Origin: Paenibacillus abyssi
GTDB taxonomy: Bacteria; Bacillota; Bacilli; Paenibacillales; Paenibacillaceae
NCBI RefSeq assembly: GCF_014640295.1
Contig: NZ_BMGR01000002.1
Span: forward strand, 310,001-374,000
Direction: 5' to 3'
Length of the DNA: 64,000 bases
Position numbers and translations under genes: made by a program. The notes under the pieces were generated by a model that was not told where the DNA came from, searched no databases, and was given only the letters and a program-made list of their open reading frames with translations. Shown here one piece after another: positions 35,781 to 44,566 of this stretch (position 1 is its first letter; every line of letters starts with the position of its first letter).

Positions 35781-36890
35781 ATGACCGGATTAGACCGCCA
35801 TTATTTTGCCCGCGGCAACACCGCGCGCGGAGTTCATTTTCTATACGACTCGGCCTTTCAAGGATTACACAAAATCTTTCTGCTGGAGGGTCCCCAAGGA
35901 ACGGGAAAATCAACCGTAATCAGCCGGCTGGCCGATGAAATGATGAATCAGGGCTTCAATGTGCAATTGTTCCATTCTCCTTTAAACCCCGAAACGCTAG
36001 ATGCGATGATCATCGCCAGCCTGAAGATTGGTTTCGCTGACGGGCGAACCTGCGAGGGCTTATCGTCTGTGAAGGATGTGGAAATTGCCCGGATTGACTT
36101 CACGCAGGCTGTGGATGACAATCCGTTCTCCGAACAAGAGCAGCAGGAGATCGAATCACTGCGCGGGCAACTGCTTCATGCTTATTCGAAAGCATACGAT
36201 ACATTCGCAACCGCACTGCGGATTCACGACGACCTGGAGGACATCTACATTAACAAAATGGATTTTCACAAGGCGGATCAGATTGGCCAGGAGCTGGCGG
36301 GCAGTCTCTTCGGCAATCAGACGTTGAACAAGGAGGCGGTCACTCGCCACCTCTTCTTCGGAGCAGCCACCCCCAAAGGAGCCGTCGACCATATCCAGAA
36401 TCTAACCGCCGGCCTGCAGCGGCGGATCTTTATTAAGGGACGCCCCGGCTCGGGAAAATCGACCATGCTCAAGCGTATTGCAGCGGCAGCCGCAAAAAGA
36501 GGTTTTGACGTTGAAATCTTTCATTGCGGCTTCGATCCGAACAGCCTGGATATGCTGACCTTTCCCCAACTGAGCGCTGCCATCTTTGACAGTACCGCAC
36601 CTCACGAATACTTCCCTGACCGGACCGGCGATGAGATCCTCGATATGTATGAACATGTTATAGAGCCAGGAACCGATGAACGATATGCCTCCGAATTAGC
36701 CCCCATACAAAAGCAATATTCACTGAAAATGAAAGAAGCCGCTTCCTATTTGGCTGAGGCCCAGGAGATCGATTCCCGTATCAGAGGTTACTATACCGCT
36801 GTAACAGATTTCTCCCGCATTGATCGCTTGTATCGTCAGCTGTTCAGCGAGATCGATGAACGGATCCGCCAAGCCCAGCGCAGCATTTAA
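35781..36890 (+). CDS. Tandem P-loop ATPase (PRK06851-like)
   Basis: 369 residues from ATG at 35781 behind AAGGAG; in-frame ATGs at 35742-35745 lack a site. Two Walker A motifs: LLEGPQGTGKSTVISRL (about 38) and IKGRPGSGKSTMLKRIA (about 218). Each is followed by a similar strand pattern (VQLFHSPLNPETLDAMII and VEIFHCGFDPNSLDMLTFP), so the protein is an internal duplication. The family is conserved in spore formers but has no agreed function. No signal peptide. Downstream of the AEC gene by 73 bp and ended by a good terminator. Confidence 0.78.
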   Translation: MTGLDRHYFARGNTARGVHFLYDSAFQGLHKIFLLEGPQGTGKSTVISRLADEMMNQGFNVQLFHSPLNPETLDAMIIASLKIGFADGRTCEGLSSVKDVEIARIDFTQAVDDNPFSEQEQQEIESLRGQLLHAYSKAYDTFATALRIHDDLEDIYINKMDFHKADQIGQELAGSLFGNQTLNKEAVTRHLFFGAATPKGAVDHIQNLTAGLQRRIFIKGRPGSGKSTMLKRIAAAAAKRGFDVEIFHCGFDPNSLDMLTFPQLSAAIFDSTAPHEYFPDRTGDEILDMYEHVIEPGTDERYASELAPIQKQYSLKMKEAASYLAEAQEIDSRIRGYYTAVTDFSRIDRLYRQLFSEIDERIRQAQRSI

Positions 36891-36900
36891 TATCATGAGA

Positions 36901-36929
36901 AGGCCGTCCGCCTGGACGGCCTCCTTTTT
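36901..36929 (+). terminator. Intrinsic terminator after the tandem ATPase gene
   Basis: AGGCCGTCC-GCCT-GGACGGCCT followed by CCTTTTT. Confidence 0.92.
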
Positions 36930-37048
36930 ATCTTATCATCTGGGGTGTAAAATCCCAGTGTGAATTTGGAGCAAGATAGCCGCGTATGCTCGCTAGCGGT
37001 ACCGTTAAGGGTTCATACTGGTTCGCAGAGCTGCAGCAAACAGAAAAG

Positions 37049-37072
37049 AGAGCCGTTAGGCTCCCTTTAATC
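37049..37072 (-). terminator. Intrinsic terminator after the stalk-domain gene
   Basis: On the minus strand GGGAGCC-TAAC-GGCTCTC followed by TTTTC, 9 bp after the stop codon. Confidence 0.75.
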
Positions 37073-37080
37073 GACAATGT

Positions 37081-37809
37081 TTATTTTATAAATCTTGCAT
37101 CGAATAAACCGATTTGTGAATCAATATAGTTTTCACCTGAAGATGAAAATTGGAACGTTATTTTATTTGCATTCTTAATATCAATATTTATATCTTCAGG
37201 GAAGCCACCTGCAACAATGCGCTTTTCTAAAACTATTTTCTCATCTAATAAAATCGTCAATTTTAACTCTCTAGTTGTATTCTTATATTCATCTGTTAAA
37301 CCAAACTTGGACTTAAAAGACTTGTACTGACTATTTAGAGGGAATTCAATTTTATTCCATGAATTCTTTGTATTGGTGTCATCTAAAAACATTGTAATAA
37401 AACTACTATACTCTTGTCCTGTATTATCTTTAATTACATCAGTAGTATTATATTCATACGTAGCGCCATGTCCGTAATAGCCTTCTTGATAGTTCATATA
37501 CTCAATGCCATTACCGGGATAAACAGCAGTTTCTTCTTCAGTTTCACCAATCCAAACGGCTTGATTTTTAGAGTCCCATTTAACTTGTTGTCCAAGCGAT
37601 TCCGATACAAATCGCAGTGGAACAAATGTAGTTCCTTTGTATATAAACGGCTGCTCGTTTGGAGTTTTTGATACTTTATTGATCTTGATATCCTTAACAT
37701 TATAGAATACCTCGATCATGGATCCGCTTGCAGCAAAAACAGCAGATCCGGAGACTAATGAACCGATTAATAACCCTGCAACTAATCCCTTTACCTTGTC
37801 TCTTTTCAA
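37081..37809 (-). CDS. Secreted stalk-domain protein (copper amine oxidase N-terminal-like) with NPCBM-like C-terminus
   Basis: 242 residues. Signal peptide 1-27 (MKRDKVKGLVAGLLIGSLVS, cleavage after AVFA). Residues 35-90 are the short stalk repeat found in many Paenibacillus exported proteins (YKGTTFVPLRFVSESLGQQV, then WDSKNQAVWIG). Residues 110-240 form a beta-sandwich resembling NPCBM-type carbohydrate-binding modules, ending with IDSQIGLFDARF. Likely cell-surface or secreted; binding partner unknown. Clearly more AT-rich than its neighbours, which may indicate separate acquisition. Single gene with its own terminator. Confidence 0.8.
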   Translation of the reverse strand: MKRDKVKGLVAGLLIGSLVSGSAVFAASGSMIEVFYNVKDIKINKVSKTPNEQPFIYKGTTFVPLRFVSESLGQQVKWDSKNQAVWIGETEEETAVYPGNGIEYMNYQEGYYGHGATYEYNTTDVIKDNTGQEYSSFITMFLDDTNTKNSWNKIEFPLNSQYKSFKSKFGLTDEYKNTTRELKLTILLDEKIVLEKRIVAGGFPEDINIDIKNANKITFQFSSSGENYIDSQIGLFDARFIK

Positions 37810-37963
37810 AATGACATCTCCTCTATAAAATATTCCGCTTTGGGTATATTTCTATATCGGAAAATTAATCCAGTTACTTTAGAGCTAATAAATAAATTCA
37901 CTTTTTTGGGAAATCACGAAGTCTTTTGACCTAACACCCTCTCTCGCTCCATACTTTTATCCT

Positions 37964-37982
37964 ATCTACACACGATAGGCAG
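37964..37982 (-). terminator. Weak hairpin after the allophanate hydrolase gene
   Basis: Minus-strand CCTATC-GTGTGTA-GATAGG followed by ATAAAAG. A possible end point of the eight-gene operon; the T-tract is poor. Confidence 0.4.
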
Positions 37983-38027
37983 ACCTACCCTGAGGTAAAG
38001 TCCGCCATATTCGTTTCCTATGATTCA

Positions 38028-39785
38028 CTATGTGACTGCAATGTTCCGCCAGCCGCCGAAGGATGTGATGTCCTCCGCCCCGGCTTCCGCATAACCTTCG
38101 CAGATGAATCCTGGCACCTCGGAACCGTCTTCGAGCTCAACCTTGCCGATGCCCAGCGGCGCCGGGATTAATGCGGCAAAAGCCCCAAACCGGTGAAGCG
38201 GCATCTCCCAAACTTCCAGCTGAATAGCCTCCCCGCCCGACTGCTTCTTAATTAAGCCCGGCTTCGCAGGAACAGTCGGCAGCTTCACCATCTGATACTT
38301 GGCTGCCGTAGCCGCTTCGCGGACAAACTGCGCGCCGTGCTCCACCATTTGCTTCTCCAGGGGGAACCCGCGCATATGCAAGCCGCACACAGCAACTAAG
38401 GTCGTTTCTTTAGCTGATGATCCCTTTGCCGAGTCCGCAGTATTCGCGAACAAATCTGCAGCGCCGCAGATCAAATCTTCATTCTCCGCCAGCGCAAACA
38501 GGGTAATACCGAACGGGACGTCTGCCGCCGCCTCTCCGGCCGGCACAGCAACCGCGCATAGATCCAGCAGATTGCAATGATTCGTATAACGCCCCATGTC
38601 GCTGTTGGTGCGAATCGGATCGAGCCGCACCTGATCACGGGTCCATGTACCTCCGCAGGTCGGCATGACCAGCACGGCGTTTTGCAGCAGATTTCTTGCC
38701 GCCAGCTTATACTCCTGAAGCTTATGCATCGCCCGAAATACCGAAGCGGCATCATACTTCTCCGAAGCGCCTGAACGCAGGATCTGCTCCGTTACAGGGA
38801 ATACGTCTCCTGGATGAGATTCCACAAATTCGCTCAAATCCGCCCAACGCTCGGCAACCCACGGACCATCATAGAGGATGGAAGCGGCTTGCGAGAATAA
38901 ATCATAATCGATATATTCAATCGGCAGATTCATCGTTTCCAATCGCTTTACAGCCATAAGCCAAGCCTGACGGTATTTCTCGGCATAGGGACCGTAAAAT
39001 TCAGGGGATTCCTTTGGCAGGCAAAGCTTGTGAGGCAGCCTGGAATGTGTGCGCGGAAGGCTGCGTGACCAAGGGTCTGCCGTGTCAACTCCGCGGGCAA
39101 TCACATCCACCGAGAGCGCATCCTCCAAGGAGTGGGTAAACACTGTGACACAATCAAGGCTAGCGCAAGCGGGGACGACCCCTTTTGTAGGCCAAGCCCC
39201 CAGGCTTGGTTTATACCCGATAAGCTTATTCAGCGCAGCGGGCACACGGCCCGACCCCGCCGTATCCGTACCAAAGGCAAAGGACGCATGGCCGCGCGCC
39301 ACGGCAACGGCTGAGCCGGAGCTGGAGCCTCCGCTGATCAGCTCTGGCCGCAGGGCGTTGCGGGTTTCACCGTAAGGGCTTCTCGTCCCTACAAGCCCGG
39401 TTGCAAATTGGTCCAGATTCGTCTTGCCGACCGGTATCGCCCCGGCGGCAATCATGCGTTCCACAACCGAAGCATGGTCATTTGGCGTATTAGCAAACTC
39501 CGGACAGGCTGCCGTTGTCGGTACGCCGGCCAAATCGATATTGTCCTTGATGGCAAACGGAATCCCCCATAACGGAAGACTAACCGGGTCTGTGGTCTTC
39601 AGCCGGTCCAAATAAGGCTGCATCCGTTCCATTGCAGGCGGTGTAATCCAAATATTCATCTCAACATCTTCACTGGCACGATGAATGATTTCGCTGATGA
39701 TCTCCTCAGGTGTAATAGCCCGTTTCATATACATCTCCCGCAGCCATTGAATGGATAATGCTTGCGGGATTTCTACTGTTTTCAT
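38028..39785 (-). CDS. atzF: Allophanate hydrolase
   Basis: 585 residues. Residues 1-440 are an amidase-signature domain with catalytic Lys in PFAIKDNIDLAGVPTTAACP (about 80) and the Ser-rich loop ELISGGSSSGSAVAVARG (about 155). Residues 460-585 are the C-terminal domain typical of AtzF-type enzymes (VAVCGLHMRGFPLEKQM; EVWEMPLHRFGAF; EGYAEAGAEDITSFGGW). Converts allophanate to ammonia and CO2, the last step of cyanuric acid, biuret and urea breakdown. There is no biotin-dependent urea carboxylase gene here, which fits the cyanuric acid/biuret route. Its ATG overlaps the stop of the PucR gene (ATGA). Last gene of the operon. Confidence 0.9.
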   Translation of the reverse strand: MKTVEIPQALSIQWLREMYMKRAITPEEIISEIIHRASEDVEMNIWITPPAMERMQPYLDRLKTTDPVSLPLWGIPFAIKDNIDLAGVPTTAACPEFANTPNDHASVVERMIAAGAIPVGKTNLDQFATGLVGTRSPYGETRNALRPELISGGSSSGSAVAVARGHASFAFGTDTAGSGRVPAALNKLIGYKPSLGAWPTKGVVPACASLDCVTVFTHSLEDALSVDVIARGVDTADPWSRSLPRTHSRLPHKLCLPKESPEFYGPYAEKYRQAWLMAVKRLETMNLPIEYIDYDLFSQAASILYDGPWVAERWADLSEFVESHPGDVFPVTEQILRSGASEKYDAASVFRAMHKLQEYKLAARNLLQNAVLVMPTCGGTWTRDQVRLDPIRTNSDMGRYTNHCNLLDLCAVAVPAGEAAADVPFGITLFALAENEDLICGAADLFANTADSAKGSSAKETTLVAVCGLHMRGFPLEKQMVEHGAQFVREAATAAKYQMVKLPTVPAKPGLIKKQSGGEAIQLEVWEMPLHRFGAFAALIPAPLGIGKVELEDGSEVPGFICEGYAEAGAEDITSFGGWRNIAVT

Positions 39786-41413
39786 CGTTGCGGCACCTCC
39801 TCAACAGGTCTCATTTCATGCAGCTTTACAGCCAAGTGCAGTTGGAGCATCTCGTCCCCATGGTCAATATTAATCCGCAAAATCTCGCATGCGCGCTCCA
39901 CCCGGTAGGTTACCGTATTATAATGGGCGAACATCTCCAAAGCCGTCTTTTTGACATTTTTGTTATGCTTGAAATAAATCTTTAATGTATCGAGCAAAAA
40001 GGTATTATGCTTCAGGTCATACGTGAGCAGCGGCAGGATGTACCGGTTCCGGAATTCCCTAACCTCTTCACTCTCCGGCAAAAGATAGAGCAGCTGGAAT
40101 ACGCCAAGCTGTTTATCATCAATAAAGGGCTCCTTAAAATCGCATATGGAGCTAATGTAGTGGATCTTTTTAGCTTGGCTGTAGCTCCCGCTTACTTTAT
40201 CCGGCCGCTCGACCCGGTTCCCGAGGCAAATCGAAAGCTGCTCGTCGCCTAAAAAAACAGTCCTAAGATCGGACATGATCATATCTAAGCTTGCATGGAT
40301 TTGTTCTTCCGAGGGGACGGAGAAAAGCAGTACCAATTCCCCTTCCAACAGCGTAACATGGCTCTCTTTGCAGAAGGATTTGGTCCGCAGCCGCTTAACG
40401 GCTTGCTGCAGCTGCTTGGTTTTCGGCTTGGCTTGATGCCAGCGCACCAATCCTGCGTACAGGCTGCGGCCCTCTTCGATGGGGCAGCCGCAGGCTTCCC
40501 CTCTTAATTTGAGATCCTCTGTCGTTACGATCCGGCCCGATATCCAGTCTTGAAGAAACTGGTCGATATATTTGGACTCCACTTCCTTGCGGGCATTGGC
40601 ATTGATCATCTCCAGTCCGACCAGGATGCCGACACGGTCAATCGTCAGCTGGTCAACGACGGAGTGCTCCTGACTCCATTCCAGAAGCATCAGCAGGCAC
40701 TTGTTATGCTGTTTGTCGTTGACAGCCGAGATATATACGCGTATTCTGCGCTCGCCTATGGTGATGAAGCTGACGCCCAGATTAATATCATCCCGCAGCT
40801 GCGGCCATAAGGCGGGGTCATCCATCAGCTCCCCGATCTGTATGGCTTGCGGAGACAGAAATACATGATCCGAATCATCAAGAAGAATAATCGGATTGTT
40901 CAACATTTCATCCAGGGTTTTCAGAAATTCTTCGATCCCCTTACCGTTGATCAACTGTTGAGACAGCTTTTGGAAACGGCTCTGCAATAGCGACAATTCT
41001 CTTGCTTCCTGTACGAGAACCCGCTCCATAATATCCCGGACCACATCGGAGAATGCAGTGGTTGACGGCAGCTCGAAAATGGGAAAATCCAACTGGTCCG
41101 CCAGCTCAAGCGCCCGCTTCGGAATGCTGTCGATGAATCGTTTCGTCTTGATGCCAAGAGCGGCCACGCCTTTTGCAGCCAGCTGCGGGATAATATCGGC
41201 AATCACTTCCGGCTGATCGCGAAACGGGAATCCGCTTGTGATCAAGAACTCGCCCGGCCTTACCCAATCGATGACATCCGGCACTTCCATGACATTCACG
41301 CGCGTAATCGCACGCTGCATTCCATTTGCCCCAGCCAGCACCACAGCTTCCTCAAAGTAAGGGATCAATAAAATATCCCCGCATGTGAAGCCGATCTTAT
41401 TGTTTGTCACCAT
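39782..41413 (-). CDS. PucR family transcriptional regulator
   Basis: 543 residues. N-terminal PUCR domain (about 10-125: VNVMEVPDVIDWVRPGEFLI, then KGVAALGIKTKRF), a central GGDEF-like fold (about 270-400), and a C-terminal helix-turn-helix (about 475-530: KNVKKTALEMFAHYNTVTYR). PucR of Bacillus controls purine catabolism; relatives regulate nitrogen-rich ring compounds. It sits inside the operon it probably controls, between the cupin and atzF genes, and overlaps atzF by ATGA. The ribosome binding site at ATG 41413 is weak, so expression may depend on coupling with the gene upstream (15 bp). Confidence 0.88.
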   Translation of the reverse strand: MVTNNKIGFTCGDILLIPYFEEAVVLAGANGMQRAITRVNVMEVPDVIDWVRPGEFLITSGFPFRDQPEVIADIIPQLAAKGVAALGIKTKRFIDSIPKRALELADQLDFPIFELPSTTAFSDVVRDIMERVLVQEARELSLLQSRFQKLSQQLINGKGIEEFLKTLDEMLNNPIILLDDSDHVFLSPQAIQIGELMDDPALWPQLRDDINLGVSFITIGERRIRVYISAVNDKQHNKCLLMLLEWSQEHSVVDQLTIDRVGILVGLEMINANARKEVESKYIDQFLQDWISGRIVTTEDLKLRGEACGCPIEEGRSLYAGLVRWHQAKPKTKQLQQAVKRLRTKSFCKESHVTLLEGELVLLFSVPSEEQIHASLDMIMSDLRTVFLGDEQLSICLGNRVERPDKVSGSYSQAKKIHYISSICDFKEPFIDDKQLGVFQLLYLLPESEEVREFRNRYILPLLTYDLKHNTFLLDTLKIYFKHNKNVKKTALEMFAHYNTVTYRVERACEILRINIDHGDEMLQLHLAVKLHEMRPVEEVPQR

Positions 41414-41428
41414 AGCAGAAATGGCAGC

Positions 41429-41863
41429 TTACTTCAGCTTTGCGGAATAAACATCATCCACAAGCGTCGTATTAAAAAACGAATTCGGCGGAACAGCCTC
41501 TTCTACAGGCAGGAAAATACTGATCTGCTCCGACGCGGTCACATCGTCATTCGCAACAGAATGCACCACTCCAGCTGGGACATGGAAGGTGTCTCCGGCT
41601 TTGTACGACTTCCATTCCCCATTGCAAAGCAGCTTCACTTTGCCTACGGTAATATGAATGATCTCCGCCACATCATGATAATGCGGCAGCACTTGCCCGC
41701 CCACATCAATACGCTCCCACAAAATGGAGCTTGTTCGAAAACCCATGGCATCGGCTTGCTCCGCGGATACGATCTCACGGTGATATAAGTGAATATGATT
41801 CGGCATCAATTCCCAGGTCATGCTCTCTGCTGTAATTACACTCGTTTCTTTGGCTGTTATCAT
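41429..41863 (-). CDS. Cupin-domain protein of the cyanuric acid operon
   Basis: 144 residues, ATG at 41863 behind GGGAGGA. Cupin_2 fold: LPHYHDVAEIIHITVGKVKL (motif 1 with His-His-Glu, about 60-80) and GDTFHVPAGVVHSV (motif 2 with His, about 90-104). The metal-binding set is intact. No enzyme step is missing in the pathway around it, so it may be a ligand or substrate-sensing protein, or an accessory hydrolase. It lies between atzD and pucR. Confidence 0.75.
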   Translation of the reverse strand: MITAKETSVITAESMTWELMPNHIHLYHREIVSAEQADAMGFRTSSILWERIDVGGQVLPHYHDVAEIIHITVGKVKLLCNGEWKSYKAGDTFHVPAGVVHSVANDDVTASEQISIFLPVEEAVPPNSFFNTTLVDDVYSAKLK

Positions 41864-41914
41864 CTTGTCGTTCCTCCCGGGTTCATTATCTATTGTGTAT
41901 GAGTCATTACGAAT

Positions 41915-42979
41915 TTAATGGCGGAATATAACTGCAACAGGACCGCCGCCGGCAGGCCCTTGATGCTCCGCGCCGCCGGAGACATAGATCATCGGGTCAC
42001 CGCATACGGATGCAAGAACGCCGCCCACGACAGCGCGCGCATGACGGGTATGGTTAATATCCGAGTCGTTCAGCATCGTGTGCCTCCGATCCCGGACATA
42101 CCCTGTCGGATCGGCTTCCGCCTTGGCTAACACCTGCACAATTTCAGCATCGCTATGCTGCTCGATGAGCCTTCTAAGCGCGTCTGCATCAATGGCGTCC
42201 TTCATCACGTCATGAGCGATAAACAGCGGGCCTTCCGCATGAGAAGAGTTGCCAAATACGATCACTTCACAGTAATTGAGCTCACTGCCTGCAGATGTGG
42301 AGGCCACGCCGCTGTATTTCTCCCAATTATGGCAAATATCAGCCTCCTCGAGCGATGCCCGGTCGACCTCATCAAGCGCAACCGCAACACCGAGCGCTGA
42401 GGCGCCCCTTGAGTAGCCCATCGATTTGTACGTATCCTCGGTGACTACGGCCTCTCCTCTGCTGTAGGCGTCAAGGATATCATCCGCGGTCAATAAAGGG
42501 CATTTAATCTGCACAAAATGAACATCTGCTTTGTCTTCAATACCCGCTTCCCGAATCGCGCGGTTAACCGCATCGGCAACCTGTTCCACCTGGGCCAGGC
42601 GGCCGATTTGCTCCGGCAGGAAGGCCGGTGTCTTGGCAACGCCGATCGCTAATGCTTTGCCATTGCTCTGCGGCTTAGCTGCCCCCGTTCCCTCGGAACG
42701 GCTCACTACAGTCAAGTGAGGACTCAAGATCCCTTCCGTACCCCCGGACATCACATACGAGATACGGGAAGCGGCTTCCCCTGCCAGTCCGGCAAAGAAG
42801 TCGCTGAGCACACGTACCGCATAACCCCGGGTAAAATCATTCACACATCCATTACCTTCCGTTTTGCCGATGACGGCGACCACTTCATGAGGATCAATGC
42901 CGCCATTCTCCACTTGCTGCCGAAGTGCCGCCACATCGCTCGGCGAGGCGCTTGGCACGCGTACAACCGAACATCTCAT
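41915..42979 (-). CDS. atzD: Ring-opening amidohydrolase, most likely cyanuric acid hydrolase
   Basis: 354 residues, the family length. The three-fold repeated Ser-Lys fold is visible: Lys in AVIGKTEGNG (about 39) with Ser in VMSGGTEG (about 82); Lys in VQIKCP (about 155) with Ser in GNSSHAEG (about 230); Lys in VLAKAEADP (about 295) with Ser in VSGGAEHQGP (about 340). Family members are cyanuric acid hydrolase (AtzD/TrzD) and barbiturase. The biuret and allophanate hydrolases in the same operon favour cyanuric acid, which is opened to carboxybiuret and then biuret. Its ATG overlaps the permease stop (ATGA). Confidence 0.88.
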   Translation of the reverse strand: MRCSVVRVPSASPSDVAALRQQVENGGIDPHEVVAVIGKTEGNGCVNDFTRGYAVRVLSDFFAGLAGEAASRISYVMSGGTEGILSPHLTVVSRSEGTGAAKPQSNGKALAIGVAKTPAFLPEQIGRLAQVEQVADAVNRAIREAGIEDKADVHFVQIKCPLLTADDILDAYSRGEAVVTEDTYKSMGYSRGASALGVAVALDEVDRASLEEADICHNWEKYSGVASTSAGSELNYCEVIVFGNSSHAEGPLFIAHDVMKDAIDADALRRLIEQHSDAEIVQVLAKAEADPTGYVRDRRHTMLNDSDINHTRHARAVVGGVLASVCGDPMIYVSGGAEHQGPAGGGPVAVIFRH

Positions 42980-43728
42980 ACCTCATCCACCCTTTGCCAG
43001 AAAATAAGCTTCTTCTCCACCCAACTGATCGACCAGAAGAGGAGCAGGCCGCATGCTGCCGAAGCAATGATCGCGGAGAACATAACAGGTGTATCCATAT
43101 GGTAAGAAGATACCAGTACAACATAACCCAATCCTTTATTAGCCCCGACGAACTCACCGACGATCGCGCCCACAATAGCGAGCGAGCTTGAAATTTTCAA
43201 GGCCGACAGAACATAAGGAAGACTCGTCGGCAAACGCAGCTTCCAGAAAATTTCCCACTTCGTCCCTTTATAAGTTGAGAAAAGCTCCCATGCTTCAAAC
43301 TCAATCGCTTTTAACCCCTTCACGCTGTTGACGAGAATCGGGAAAAAGCAGATCAGCATCGAAGCAACCACTTTAGAGGAATAACCGGTGCCCATCCATA
43401 CGACCAGCAATGGCGCCAAAGCGACAAGAGGCGTCGTCTTAAGGGCGATGGCCAAAGGGAAGACCCCTTTCTCAATCGGTTTGGAGTGGACAAAGATAAC
43501 AGCTGTAATAAATCCAAGAATGTTCGCGAGCAGGAAACCGATCAAAGCTTCCATCAAGGTGACCATCATATGGGATCCAAGATTCGCATCAATGACAGAC
43601 ACAATGGCCGTGGGAGCAGGCAGCAGATAGACCGGAATGGCAAATAATCGTACAGCCAGCTCCCATATAATCAAGAAACCGACAGCGAAGCCAAATGGGT
43701 ACAGGATTGTTTTGATTTTATCGCTCAT
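42976..43728 (-). CDS. ABC transporter permease (nitrate/sulfonate/taurine type)
   Basis: 250 residues from ATG at 43728, which overlaps the ATPase stop as ATGA; the longer frame upstream is a shadow of the ATPase gene. Six membrane helices, starting ILYPFGFAVGFLIIWELAVR; the BPD_transp_1 EAA-type loop is seen in LKAIEFEAWELFSTYKGTK with LPTSLPYVLSALKISSSLA after it. Forms the membrane channel with the neighbouring ATPase and binding protein. Predicted cargo is cyanuric acid or biuret, from the operon content. Confidence 0.9.
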   Translation of the reverse strand: MSDKIKTILYPFGFAVGFLIIWELAVRLFAIPVYLLPAPTAIVSVIDANLGSHMMVTLMEALIGFLLANILGFITAVIFVHSKPIEKGVFPLAIALKTTPLVALAPLLVVWMGTGYSSKVVASMLICFFPILVNSVKGLKAIEFEAWELFSTYKGTKWEIFWKLRLPTSLPYVLSALKISSSLAIVGAIVGEFVGANKGLGYVVLVSSYHMDTPVMFSAIIASAACGLLLFWSISWVEKKLIFWQRVDEV

Positions 43729-44552
43729 AGATGTTTGACCCGCTTTCTTAATTCTTTCACCGTCTGGTAGTATGCCGGATGCTCTTCCATACCGACTTCC
43801 CGGGGACGGGGAAGCGGTACAGGAATAATCGCCTCCACTCCGGCCGGCCGCGGTGACATCATAACGATTCTGTCGGACATGATGACCGATTCCTGAATCG
43901 AGTGGGTGACCATAACAACCGTGCTGAGGCTGGTATCCGGACTTTCCCACAGGCGAAGCAGCTCAAAGTTTAATTTCTCTCTCGTAAATTCATCCAGCGC
44001 GCCGAAGGGCTCATCCATTAACAGTACGGCCGGATCGGCAGCAAGAGCCCGCGCAATGGCGATCCGCTGCTGCATTCCTCCGCTTAATTGATGCGGGAAG
44101 TGATTCTTGAAATCCTGCAGCCCTACAAGCTGCAGCGCCCCTTCGGCTTTCTCCCGCGCTTCCTTCTTGGTGAACTTCTTCTTCTCGCCAAGCCCAAGCG
44201 GCAGCTCTATATTCTGTATAGCGGACAGCCACGGCATTAAGACCGGTTTTTGAAATACCATGCCAATCGAAGGCTTGTCGGACGAATAGGAGATTTCTCC
44301 CCCTTCGGATGGTTTAAGAAGCTCAAGCATTAGCCGCAGCAGGGTGGATTTGCCGCACCCGCTCGGTCCGAGAATGGATAAAAATTCATTCTTGTAGATG
44401 TCCAAGGACACGTTATTTAAAACCTGTACTTCACCAAAGGAGAGTGAGCAGTTTTTTAATGAAACCGCAATTTCACGATTTGCAGGTGATGATTGGTTAC
44501 CTCCGAATTGCTGTCCTGTGCCTGCCTGCATTTCAATCACTTGTGATGTCAT
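43725..44552 (-). CDS. ABC transporter ATP-binding protein (SsuB/TauB type)
   Basis: 275 residues, ATG at 44552 behind GGGGGGTG. Walker A GPSGCGKSTLLRL (about 68), Q-loop MVFQKPVLMPWLS (about 105), signature LSGGMQQRIAIARALA (about 165), Walker B VLLMDEPFGALD (about 188) and switch His in VMVTHSIQESV (about 222). Energises the importer with the permease (ATGA overlap) and the lipoprotein gene 14 bp upstream. Confidence 0.93.
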   Translation of the reverse strand: MTSQVIEMQAGTGQQFGGNQSSPANREIAVSLKNCSLSFGEVQVLNNVSLDIYKNEFLSILGPSGCGKSTLLRLMLELLKPSEGGEISYSSDKPSIGMVFQKPVLMPWLSAIQNIELPLGLGEKKKFTKKEAREKAEGALQLVGLQDFKNHFPHQLSGGMQQRIAIARALAADPAVLLMDEPFGALDEFTREKLNFELLRLWESPDTSLSTVVMVTHSIQESVIMSDRIVMMSPRPAGVEAIIPVPLPRPREVGMEEHPAYYQTVKELRKRVKHL

Positions 44553-44566
44553 ACTCGGACACCCCC

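Noticed and set aside
37081-37809. Copper amine oxidase enzyme
   Set aside because: Only the short N-terminal stalk repeat is shared; there is no catalytic domain or quinone-cofactor Tyr motif.
43728-43950. N-terminal extension of the ABC permease to 43950
   Set aside because: It lies inside the ATPase gene, is Arg/Gly/Ser-rich and has no membrane character; the ATG at 43728 overlaps the ATPase stop as ATGA.
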